DNA of 46,189 nt from Desulfurococcales archaeon (GTDB taxonomy: Archaea; Thermoproteota; Thermoprotei_A; Sulfolobales; NBVN01). The translations under genes and the position numbers were made by a program. Location: positions 1 to 46,189 of the forward strand of contig JALVVU010000084.1 of assembly GCA_027023255.1 (NCBI GenBank), read 5' to 3'. Below, piece after piece: positions 1 through 6,502 of the stretch (within the stretch, counting starts at the first letter, position 1; every line of letters starts with the position of its first letter). Under the pieces are notes generated by a model, which saw nothing but the letters and a program-made list of their open reading frames with translations, did not search any database and was not told the DNA's origin.

Positions 1-560
1 GCCCGTTCGTAGATTTACTTAACCTGTACGACAGGAAAAGAAAACAACCGTATCTTAGGGTTGAAAAGATCTACCTCAATCAAAGTTCGCGGGCATTCTT
101 CCATGTTCTTCTCCCCGGAGGGCTGGAACACAAAACCATTATGGGTTTCCCCAGAGAGGCAGCGATCTGGGACGCTGTCCGTAAAGCCGTTCCGCGAGTA
201 ATTAAAGTACGGTTAACTCCCGCGGGTGGCGGGTGGCTTCACGCAATAATATCCATTGAGAGAAACAGTGACGGGGACGGCAAGACCGCTATCATGGCGG
301 CATTCGGTGCTCATCCCAGCGTAAAGCATGTAGTTGTAGTTGATTACGATATTGATCCAGATAAACCAGAGGACGTGGAATGGGCTATAGCAACCCGCTT
401 CCGAGCGGATAAAGGCTTAGTGATAATAAACAATGCACGTGGCTCTACGTTAGACCCCACAGCGGAGGATGGTATAGTAACCAAGATGGGTATTGATGCG
501 ACTTACCCGTTGAAAGAACGCAGCAAATATGAGCGCCCCACGTACCCTAAAGGGCGATGA
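1..560 (+). CDS. UbiD-family decarboxylase, probable anhydromevalonate phosphate decarboxylase (5' partial)
   Basis: The reading frame is open from the left edge (first full codon at base 3) to TGA at 558-560, so only the C-terminal ~185 residues are present. The segment TIMGFPREAAIWDAVR, the glycine-rich LTPAGGGWLHAII and especially NNARGSTLDP match the C-terminal part of UbiD-type decarboxylases, which use prenylated FMN. The next two genes are the aconitase-X large and small subunits. In archaea that trio is the phosphomevalonate dehydratase / anhydromevalonate phosphate decarboxylase module, which makes isopentenyl phosphate for isoprenoid lipids. The specific substrate is inferred from this context; UbiD family membership is seen directly. 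An internal ATG at 141 is not the true start, because homologous sequence continues upstream of it. Confidence 0.88.
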   Translation, partial: PFVDLLNLYDRKRKQPYLRVEKIYLNQSSRAFFHVLLPGGLEHKTIMGFPREAAIWDAVRKAVPRVIKVRLTPAGGGWLHAIISIERNSDGDGKTAIMAAFGAHPSVKHVVVVDYDIDPDKPEDVEWAIATRFRADKGLVIINNARGSTLDPTAEDGIVTKMGIDATYPLKERSKYERPTYPKGR

Positions 561-563
561 GTT

Positions 564-1763
564 ATGTACCTCACTAAGGAGGAAGAGAGAATACTTCGAG
601 GCGATGAAGGGGAGGTTAAGGCCCGAGCCCTTAAAGTTATTGTTAAGGTAGGGGAAATTTTTGGTGCGGAGAGGCTAGTTAATGTAAGCCATGCACACGT
701 ATCGGGTATTTCTTACTTCAACATAAGGAAATATGGCGTTGAGTTTCTCGAGGATCTAGTGAATAACGGGGCTAAATTCTCGGTGCTCACGACCGCTAAT
801 CCTTATGCTGCACATTACCTCTCCTTTAATGGAAGGGGATTCAGTAAGAATGTGATTGACAATCAAGAACGAATAATAAACGCATTAATCAGTATGGGGG
901 CACGTGCCTTCACGTGTGCCCCCTATCATATACGTAGACCTAAGGTAGGTGAACACCTAGCATGGGCTGAAAGTAATGCTGTGCTTTACGCTAATAGTGT
1001 GCTTGGAGCGAGAACCAATCGCGAGGGCGGTCCGTTGGCTCTCCTCGAAGCCATAGTGGGTAGGGCTCCCTACTGTGGAATGCATGTGGATGAAGAACGA
1101 TATCCATCAATCTTAATTAAAGTTCCGAAACCCTCATCCTTGTCAGAGGCGGCAGTAATAGGGTACTTAACAGGAAGGATGTCTCCCTCAAAAATACCTT
1201 ATGTAGAAGGGTTAGGTAGAGTGCCAGAGGAGTGGCTGAAAGCGTTCCTAGCCGGTGTCGGGACAAGTTCCAGCGCTCCCATGGTATTCCTAGAAGGGAT
1301 TACCCCTGACTGTAGAAGGGTAAGGAAAGACAACATACAAGAACACGTGAGGTTATCTGAAGAGGATGTCAGATCATTCATTAAGGAGCACAGCCCACCC
1401 CAAGAAGCGACTGGCGATAGGCTATACGTTATAGGTTGCCCACACGTCAGTAAGGAGGAGATCCTTGAAATTACCCTACACGTGAGGGGAACATACAGCA
1501 ATGCACGCAACGAAGAATTATGGATCATAACAGGGTGCTTCTCACTACCATGTAGCAGAATATCGGCAAAATCTAACAGCAAAGTGAAGATAGTAGAGGG
1601 TGTGTGTCCTGTAGTCACTAGGCTGGATCTCCTAGGCGTTGAGGAAGTAGTAACAGACTCAGCTAAGGCACTTCACTACCTACCCAGGCTGGCGTATGTT
1701 AAGTCTTTCATAATGGATAGAAAAGAGATACTTAAGAGATTTGGGGTGAGGTTACATGGGTGA
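564..1763 (+). CDS. Phosphomevalonate dehydratase large subunit (aconitase X catalytic domain)
   Basis: This 399-residue protein starts with MYLTKEEERILRGDEGE and carries the AERLVNVSHAHVSG segment typical of the aconitase X catalytic domain (formerly DUF521). Cysteines in contexts expected for cluster or metal ligation are visible in FTCAPYH, IGCPHVS and TGCFSLPC. In archaea this domain pairs with a separate swivel subunit and dehydrates (R)-5-phosphomevalonate to trans-anhydromevalonate 5-phosphate. Both the swivel subunit and the UbiD partner are adjacent: the gene begins 3 nt after the UbiD stop and its last codons overlap the small-subunit start by 8 nt, indicating one transcript and translational coupling. 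Family assignment is firm. The mevalonate-pathway role, rather than hydroxyproline-type aconitase X chemistry, is inferred from the neighbours and the archaeal setting. Confidence 0.9.
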   Translation: MYLTKEEERILRGDEGEVKARALKVIVKVGEIFGAERLVNVSHAHVSGISYFNIRKYGVEFLEDLVNNGAKFSVLTTANPYAAHYLSFNGRGFSKNVIDNQERIINALISMGARAFTCAPYHIRRPKVGEHLAWAESNAVLYANSVLGARTNREGGPLALLEAIVGRAPYCGMHVDEERYPSILIKVPKPSSLSEAAVIGYLTGRMSPSKIPYVEGLGRVPEEWLKAFLAGVGTSSSAPMVFLEGITPDCRRVRKDNIQEHVRLSEEDVRSFIKEHSPPQEATGDRLYVIGCPHVSKEEILEITLHVRGTYSNARNEELWIITGCFSLPCSRISAKSNSKVKIVEGVCPVVTRLDLLGVEEVVTDSAKALHYLPRLAYVKSFIMDRKEILKRFGVRLHG

Positions 1764-2175
1764 CAACACAGCTGACATCATCATAAAGCTGAAGGCCATA
1801 GTCGAGGGTACGCGGCAACACGGCGAACTTTGCGGGGTGTTAGAGGTTATTGATCACCCAATATCATTTCTTGGAGATATAGATGCCGAGTCAGGGAAAG
1901 TACGTAGTGGGGGTAGTGTTAAAGGCAAAATATTGCTGTACCCTACCGCAGTAGGCAGTACGGTAGGGTCCTACGTAATTTATGGGTTATCGAGAAGTGG
2001 GAATGCACCGGTTGCTATAGTCACATGTAATGAGGATGTCGTAACAACAGTTGGCGCAGTTATGGCGGACATACCGCTCTATAAGCTAGTGGACTGTAGC
2101 GTGATTAAGAACCTTAAGAAGTATAATGGTAAGATTTTCTGTATACGCGATTCGGTCTTAGTAATGAAGAAGTAG
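1756..2175 (+). CDS. Phosphomevalonate dehydratase small subunit (aconitase X swivel domain, DUF126)
   Basis: This 139-residue protein matches the aconitase X swivel domain (DUF126): a beta-rich fold with FLGDIDAESGKV, then SVKGKILLYPTAVGSTVGSYVIYGL, where the phosphate-site-like serine/glycine stretch lies, and a late NEDVVTTVGAVMADIPLY segment. In archaea this half is encoded separately from the catalytic subunit, as here. The ATG start lies inside the 3' end of the large-subunit gene with an 8-nt overlap. It completes the dehydratase of the archaeal mevalonate pathway. Confidence 0.9.
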   Translation: MGDNTADIIIKLKAIVEGTRQHGELCGVLEVIDHPISFLGDIDAESGKVRSGGSVKGKILLYPTAVGSTVGSYVIYGLSRSGNAPVAIVTCNEDVVTTVGAVMADIPLYKLVDCSVIKNLKKYNGKIFCIRDSVLVMKK

Positions 2176-2226
2176 GTTATTTCCCCTGAACATTAAGGTG
2201 TTAATGCGAGGATAAGGTGGCACAAG

Positions 2227-2832
2227 ATGGTTGGAGATGAAGGAAAACTAATAGTGCTCGAGGGAATTGATGGTGCTGGTAAAACGACGGTTGCGAAGAC
2301 CTTAGTTAATGAGTTAAAGAGGAAGGGATTCAATGCTCTATATACTTACGAACCTTTCGACAGAGAATTGATATCGATCCTGAATAAGAAGGGCTCAGTA
2401 CTAGGTGGTATATTTGAGGCACTAATCATGGCTGCCGACAGGTACAACCACATTGAATGCCTAGTAAAGCCTGCCCTGCGGGCTGGTATGGTTGTCGTTA
2501 TGGATCGCTATTACTACTCTTCCCTAGCATATCAAGGTGCCCACGGCGTTCCGCTTGAATGGATAAGGACATTAAATAACTTTGCTTTACGCCCAGATTT
2601 AGCTATATACCTCGACGTTCCTGAGGAAGTGGGTCTGCTGAGAAAAAAGCGCTCAACCACACGCATACCCTACTTAGAGAGCAGTAAGGAGTTCACCAGA
2701 AAGGCGCGTCAGATATACTTAGAGCTAGTCAAGAATGGAGAATTAGTCCTGGTGGACGGGACTCAGGAACTTGACAAGGTCATTCTGGAGTGTAAAAAGC
2801 TGATTTGCTCAAAGCTTGGTTTGCTCTGCTAG
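2227..2832 (+). CDS. tmk: Thymidylate kinase (dTMP kinase)
   Basis: This 201-residue protein has a P-loop GIDGAGKT at residues 13-20 and the characteristic DRYYYSSLAYQGAHG motif (DRY signature plus dTMP-binding residues). It phosphorylates dTMP to dTDP for DNA synthesis in the cytoplasm. Length is normal for the family. The ATG is preceded by GGTGG about 7 nt upstream, a good crenarchaeal Shine-Dalgarno. It may be cotranscribed with the mevalonate genes (51-nt gap). Its 3' end overlaps the convergent FAU-1 gene by 24 nt. Confidence 0.93.
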   Translation: MVGDEGKLIVLEGIDGAGKTTVAKTLVNELKRKGFNALYTYEPFDRELISILNKKGSVLGGIFEALIMAADRYNHIECLVKPALRAGMVVVMDRYYYSSLAYQGAHGVPLEWIRTLNNFALRPDLAIYLDVPEEVGLLRKKRSTTRIPYLESSKEFTRKARQIYLELVKNGELVLVDGTQELDKVILECKKLICSKLGLLC

Positions 2833-4257
2833 TTTTACTAGCGCATCCTTCACGCAGTACTTACTGATGGCTTCATCCATCGCCTTAAGCACTTTAACGT
2901 AGATGTCGCCTTGGACGTATCCTCCCCTAACCAGGGCTAAGAATAACTTGCTGTCAATGATCCTGCAAGGCTCCCCAGAGGCCCTAACTAAGTCTACCTC
3001 CAGATCAACATACTGTACCTGACCGGAAGGAAGGAATTCAGGCGGGGTATTCACATTTACATACACTCCCTTTAGATTACCATTTCTATCGAAGTATCTG
3101 TGCTCTGTTATCCAGGATCCTTCCGTCATGTACGTCAGGATCTGGTCTCCGGGCTCCTTAGGTATATTTAACCCGTCGTACTCCCCCGGGGACTTGACGT
3201 TCCTCTTCACGGTAACACTTATTCTTTCGCCACCAATTACTTCAACGGGTTTTGCTTTTCCTAGCACTATGTTTTTCTTGGTGATCCTCTTATGGAGAAG
3301 GATTATGTCGCGTTTATTGCTCAATCTATGTGTTATCCACTTTCGCACTAGAGTAGCTAGCTTAGGGCCCTCCACCTCTGCGGCGATAATGTCCAGTAAG
3401 TCCACGAGCCCGTTACTTCGTATCTCGTCTGACCTGAGCATATGGTGATAGGGTGTGGTTGGCGCAACTTCGTTTCGAACAGCGTCTAAGTAGGCCTTTG
3501 AGTTATAGGTGAGTTCCACTAACCTCATGAATTCCCCTATATACACAACTTCCAAAGGTTTTGCGTTTGCTAGCCTGTGTTCAACCTCCTTTAGTTTTGA
3601 AATCAGTTGTGGGATCTCGTTGACAACTTCCTCCAAGTTTGCTTCGTCTGCATTGCTCCTCCACCGAATGCTGAATCCTTGCCTTACGTACTGGGCTGAT
3701 GCCTCTAGCAGGTTTGATATACGTTCCTTATTTCTGATGAAGTTGCTGAAGGAGACGCCGGAGCCTTTCCCCACTATTGCATATTTACCGACTACCCTAA
3801 CCCTGCTTGAGACAACCATGCGTTCTCCGGGCCTTATGGGAACCTTAACAACAGTAACGGGTATCTCTCTTCCAGCCACGCACTCCGGCTCATCCACAAG
3901 TGTTGCTGGACCTACTGGAGTTTCCGCGATGCACTCACGTCCCTCCTGCCCTATTATACGAGCCTTAAACGCAGCGTACAACCCGATCTTAGGTCTATAC
4001 ACTATTATGTCAGGTACGGTATTCTCGATGATCGAGCTGATGGTATGCACCTCGCCAGGGAAACCCAGTATCAGTATTTGCGAGGGGTTATTTTCGTCGG
4101 ACTTTACGGTAACGTCCGCCGGCTTCCCCCTGCGTTCATCTATCCCTAATCTTTCCGCTATTACCGGGCTTACATCCACTAACTCAATGCCGTTGTCGTG
4201 AAGTATTTTAGATATTGCTGTAGAATAAATTCCTCTGACCCTAGCGCGTATAGGCAT
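2809..4257 (-). CDS. FAU-1-type probable ribonuclease (RNase E/G-like domain plus DUF402)
   Basis: This 482-residue protein starts MPIRARVRGIYSTAISKIL, resembling the archaeal FAU-1 / AU-rich-RNA-binding family. The first ~130 residues hold the RNase E/G-like region with an embedded S1/OB-like part (IGLYAAFKARIIGQEGRECIAET), and the middle has RPGERMVVSSRVRVVGKYAIVG. The C-terminal ~150 residues are a DUF402-like domain (GDQILTYMTEGSWITEHRYFDRNGNLKGVYVNVNTP followed by DLEVDLVRAS). FAU-1 proteins have been reported to bind AU-rich RNA and to act in rRNA processing. The gene is convergent with tmk, overlapping by 24 nt. The family is well supported; the in vivo substrate is not known from sequence. 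Confidence 0.85.
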   Translation of the reverse strand: MPIRARVRGIYSTAISKILHDNGIELVDVSPVIAERLGIDERRGKPADVTVKSDENNPSQILILGFPGEVHTISSIIENTVPDIIVYRPKIGLYAAFKARIIGQEGRECIAETPVGPATLVDEPECVAGREIPVTVVKVPIRPGERMVVSSRVRVVGKYAIVGKGSGVSFSNFIRNKERISNLLEASAQYVRQGFSIRWRSNADEANLEEVVNEIPQLISKLKEVEHRLANAKPLEVVYIGEFMRLVELTYNSKAYLDAVRNEVAPTTPYHHMLRSDEIRSNGLVDLLDIIAAEVEGPKLATLVRKWITHRLSNKRDIILLHKRITKKNIVLGKAKPVEVIGGERISVTVKRNVKSPGEYDGLNIPKEPGDQILTYMTEGSWITEHRYFDRNGNLKGVYVNVNTPPEFLPSGQVQYVDLEVDLVRASGEPCRIIDSKLFLALVRGGYVQGDIYVKVLKAMDEAISKYCVKDALVKLAEQTKL

Positions 4258-4307
4258 GATTTAGAGTACCCCACATTCCAGTCTGGGCTATAGGATGCCG
4301 GCATGTG

Positions 4308-4622
4308 TTAGTCCTTTACCGTTGATAGCACGGCAACAATGTTCCACACTGCAGTCCTTGTATGCATTGGCATGTTGGGATCTTGTGATACTTCATCCAG
4401 TATGCTTATGGCGTTAGCTGCCCTCACACCTGGTGAGAGGGAGAGATCCCTTAACATTTTCATTGCCTCTATCGCAGCTCGTCTGATGTTCCTTGGGACA
4501 CTGGAATCTCCAATGATTTTCTCAAGTAATATCATAGCTTGCCTAATCTTAGCCTCATTGAGGCTCTTCTTATCTATGCCAGGACTCGCCACGTCGACCA
4601 CCTCCTTAAATAGGGTATGCAT
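4308..4622 (-). CDS. UPF0147 family protein
   Basis: This 104-residue, mostly helical protein ends [30 protein letters not shown], the hallmark of archaeal UPF0147, with the upstream [22 protein letters not shown] segment also typical. The function is unknown. The N-terminal ~15 residues are outside the usual core, so the ATG at 4622 may be slightly too far upstream, but no better in-frame start with a Shine-Dalgarno is evident. It is divergent from the UPF0148 gene, with a 45-bp AT-rich gap acting as promoter for both. Confidence 0.85.
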   Translation of the reverse strand: MHTLFKEVVDVASPGIDKKSLNEAKIRQAMILLEKIIGDSSVPRNIRRAAIEAMKMLRDLSLSPGVRAANAISILDEVSQDPNMPMHTRTAVWNIVAVLSTVKD

Positions 4623-4667
4623 AGGAATAATAAATTAAACTAAAGACAATTCTGCAGGGATGAGAGA

Positions 4668-5036
4668 ATGGATGACAACAGGAATGAGGTTGTCCGCAAA
4701 ATGGCGGAACTTATGAGGTCTGGGGCGACGATGCTGGATAAATCATGTCCGCTCTGCGGTGCCCCTCTCTTCAAGCTTCGAAGCGGCGAAATTATCTGTC
4801 CAATCCATGGCCCGGTAAGAATCGTTAAATCCGAGAGTGAGGTAGTTGAGATATTAACTGATGCGGTACTTGACGAACTCGAGGACTTCGCTGCAAGGAG
4901 GATACATGAGATCCTCACATCCCTTAAATCAGGAGATTCTCCTAGTGAGGAACAATCGTTAAGATCCTTAATGCAATGGTTACGGGTACTCAAATACGCT
5001 CGTGTAACAAAGAAGTCGTCGCAAAAGGAGCAATGA
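4668..5036 (+). CDS. UPF0148 / SSSCA1-type zinc-ribbon protein
   Basis: This 122-residue protein has an N-terminal helix VVRKMAELMRSGATML followed by a zinc ribbon CPLCGAPLFKLRSGEIICPIHG (residues ~26-47, with Cys and probably His ligands). That arrangement defines the UPF0148 / Sjogren-scleroderma autoantigen 1 (ZNRD2) family, widespread in archaea and without an established function here. The rest is acidic and helical, ending in a basic tail. It lies just before the tRNA-Leu gene on the opposite strand. Confidence 0.85.
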   Translation: MDDNRNEVVRKMAELMRSGATMLDKSCPLCGAPLFKLRSGEIICPIHGPVRIVKSESEVVEILTDAVLDELEDFAARRIHEILTSLKSGDSPSEEQSLRSLMQWLRVLKYARVTKKSSQKEQ

Positions 5037-5054
5037 TTATAGGCTCCTAAGTGA

Positions 5055-5162
5055 TGGTGCGGGGGGTGGGATTCGAACCCACGCAGGCCTCCGCCATCGG
5101 GGATCCCACCCCGATAAGGGGTCCTGAGCCCGACCCCTTTGACCTGGCTCGGGCACCCCCGC
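5055..5162 (-). tRNA. tRNA-Leu(CAG) with a 20-nt intron and encoded CCA
   Basis: Read on the minus strand, the acceptor GCGGGGG (5156-5162) pairs with CCCCCGC (5059-5065), followed by discriminator A and an encoded CCA (5055-5057). The T-arm is GUGGG-UUCGAAU-CCCAC. A GGC-GGAG-GCC variable arm marks a class II tRNA. The anticodon stem UCGGG/CCCGA pairs perfectly only if 20 nt are removed after position 37; this restores the loop CU-CAG-GC, so the anticodon is CAG (5124-5126) and the tRNA decodes CUG. Mature length with CCA is 88 nt. An AT-rich TATA element lies about 20 nt upstream. Confidence 0.95.
5103..5122 (-). other. tRNA-Leu intron (canonical bulge-helix-bulge at 37/38)
   Basis: The exon bases CUCA (32-35) pair with intron bases UGGG over 4 bp. 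The flanking 3-nt bulges are GG|A and AU|C, and the intron core is CCCC-UUAUC-GGGG. Cutting after the second base of each bulge removes exactly these 20 nt. This is the standard substrate of the archaeal tRNA splicing endonuclease. The structure was folded by hand. Confidence 0.88.
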
Positions 5163-5174
5163 CCAAGAAATACT

Positions 5175-5185
5175 GATAAATATAT
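5175..5185 (-). promoter_or_regulatory. TATA-box promoter of tRNA-Leu
   Basis: The AT-only run read as ATATATTTATC on the minus strand is centred about 18-20 nt before the tRNA 5' end, as expected for an archaeal TATA box serving a transcript with little or no leader. Confidence 0.6.
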
Positions 5186-5208
5186 GAGCTTAATAAGCTT
5201 GAAGAAGG

Positions 5209-5487
5209 CTAACTGCCTTCCTCACTACTCATAATCTCTAGGAAGACCTCATAGAACTCCTCCTTCTCTTGTTCCAACTCCTCTTCACTCCTCTTGGCAG
5301 TGCTCTCCTCACTTACCACGGATGTCGTTTTCACTTTAGAGCCTGTTGCTTTAACTTCGAGTCTATACTCCTTAGTCTCTGAGGACTTAACAACCTCCTC
5401 ATATCCACACTCTGGGCACCTAAGTACAAGTTTTTTACCACGCTTCTCCGGCAGGAGCATCGAGCCGCACTTTGGGCAGAACTTCAT
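5209..5487 (-). CDS. Transcription factor S-like / RPB9-type N-terminal zinc ribbon protein, C-terminal ribbon absent
   Basis: From ATG at 5487 the 92-residue product begins MKFCPKCGSMLLPEKRG and continues LVLRCPECGYEE. This four-cysteine zinc ribbon matches the N-terminal ribbon of archaeal TFS and of RPB9/RPA12. Standard TFS has a second, C-terminal ribbon with the Asp-Glu pair that stimulates transcript cleavage; here residues ~40-92 are instead a charged, cysteine-free tail rich in Glu and Ser (EEELEQEKEEFYEVFLEIMSS). It therefore cannot be an ordinary cleavage factor. An upstream GTG-type extension is rejected because family members start at MKFCPKCG. A TATA-like TTTTTTAT lies ~40 nt upstream. 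Confidence 0.75.
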   Translation of the reverse strand: MKFCPKCGSMLLPEKRGKKLVLRCPECGYEEVVKSSETKEYRLEVKATGSKVKTTSVVSEESTAKRSEEELEQEKEEFYEVFLEIMSSEEGS

Positions 5488-5544
5488 AGCACTGACAACC
5501 CGACCTAAAGCACCGTCTGAGGGGATAAAAAAGATTACCTGCAT

Positions 5545-6150
5545 AACCTTAACTACTACGGTCTACTTTTGTTTATTTTATAACTTTGGTGATTCATTAA
5601 ACTCTAAAAGGTTTAGTACTCTGTTCAGCGAGGAATTACTTACTCCAGTAATCATAAAAGCTGGTGGTTTGATTCCAGGGACGTACCTAAATTCATAACG
5701 ACGCAGGAAACACACCTTCAGAACGGCAATTACACCTATGCTTTGTTTATCGTGCATTATGTGATGGCACTAGAAAGGATATGCCGCGAGTTGATTAAGT
5801 GTGATCTCTCGGGGGTCTTGTAAGAAAGGTGATGATACTGAAGGCAACAGAGAGGGAGCTTTTAGGAGATACTCGTTTCGAAGGAGTACTTCAAGGGATA
5901 ATGAGTTTTCATACTCACGTACTGGGTCTTGGGGGTACTGGCAAGGGCGGGTCCTGTGGAGTATGCGGTATTGAAGGTAAGGCCTCTGCGATACAGCTGT
6001 ACCTTCGAATATACGCTGAACAACATCCTCATTAGAAGCACTTCATGAATAACGTCAATGATATTATCAAGCTATATAAAAACCCTAACTGACTAGAAGT
6101 TTCACCACGAGTTTTGGAGTGATCAGTGTCTGGTGTCCTAATCATCCCTA
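5545..6150. other. 600-bp intergenic stretch without a convincing gene
   Basis: This is the longest apparently non-coding interval in a window with very short spacers. It contains only short open frames on both strands: a frame ending at 5823, a plus-strand frame at 5829-6035 described separately, and a 53-codon minus-strand frame at about 5871-6032. A strong TATA-like CTATATAAAA lies at 6072-6081. I looked for RNase P RNA, SRP RNA and tRNA signatures and did not recognise any. Confidence 0.5.
5829..6035 (+). CDS. Doubtful small ORF, Cys/His/Gly-rich
   Basis: A 68-codon frame starts GTG-ATG, with GGTG immediately before the ATG. The product has a central glycine-rich segment with FHTH and GGSCGVCG, which could bind metal, and ends EQHPH. 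It matches no family I know. A minus-strand frame of similar length competes for the same bases and the surroundings look non-coding, so this may not be a gene. Confidence 0.25.
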   Translation: MMILKATERELLGDTRFEGVLQGIMSFHTHVLGLGGTGKGGSCGVCGIEGKASAIQLYLRIYAEQHPH

Positions 6151-6441
6151 CTAGTTTTTGTGGTCAAGGTCATATGTAATACCTTTCATCATTTCCTCCG
6201 TGTATTCCCTCCTTGCTAGGACTCTTCCCCACTCCCTATACCTTGTAATTACTATAAACGTTCTACTTATTCTCTCATGTTCCATGCATTCCGTCTCAAC
6301 TACATCGCCATTATCTAGCACTGCAACTATCTTGAATAAATTGTCCTCTCCGCAACTCTCGAGCTTAGCTGAAGTTACGAACCCGTTTAATGCCAGCCCC
6401 TCGAGGCGGAGTATTTCCACGCGTTCGCGCAGTGAACTCAC
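6151..6441 (-). CDS. Hypothetical protein, probably conserved in crenarchaea
   Basis: This 96-residue protein of mixed alpha/beta pattern has segments FVTSAKLESCGEDNLFKIVAVLDNGDVVE and an acidic/basic C-terminus. I do not recognise a family. It is supported as a gene by its divergent position opposite the DHPS-related gene, with a shared TATA centre 26 nt upstream of its start, fitting a leaderless transcript. The first codons include a TTCGCGC motif that also occurs twice in the promoter. Confidence 0.6.
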   Translation of the reverse strand: MSSLRERVEILRLEGLALNGFVTSAKLESCGEDNLFKIVAVLDNGDVVETECMEHERISRTFIVITRYREWGRVLARREYTEEMMKGITYDLDHKN

Positions 6442-6451
6442 CGTAGAGGTG

Positions 6452-6502
6452 TTTCGCGCGAAAATTTATATTTCGCGCTGCCCGCATCACTCTATGAGTG
6501 AT
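6452..6502. promoter_or_regulatory. Symmetric divergent promoter with inverted repeat around one TATA box
   Basis: GCGCGAAA (6456-6463) and TTTCGCGC (6471-6478) are perfect 8-bp inverted arms around the 7-bp centre ATTTATA (6464-6470). The left arm is also part of a 12-bp palindrome TTTCGCGCGAAA (6452-6463). A third TTCGCGC lies at 6424-6430. The TATA centre is 26 nt from the minus-strand start (6441) and ~31 nt from the plus-strand GTG (6498), which suits leaderless transcription in both directions. A second dyad, ATCACTC-TAT-GAGTGAT (6486-6502), covers the plus-strand start codon. The arrangement is what a regulator-controlled bidirectional promoter would look like; no regulator is identified. 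Confidence 0.6.

Noticed and set aside
3509-4201. Long antisense open frame (230 codons) opposite the FAU-1 gene
   Set aside because: Composition is Ser/Thr/Leu-rich shadow coding with no recognisable motif, while the minus strand encodes a full FAU-1 family protein.
5829-5841. GTGATGA followed by CTGA, read as possible box C/D
   Set aside because: Only two bases separate the boxes, so no guide can fit, and no matching C'/D' pair follows at the right distance.
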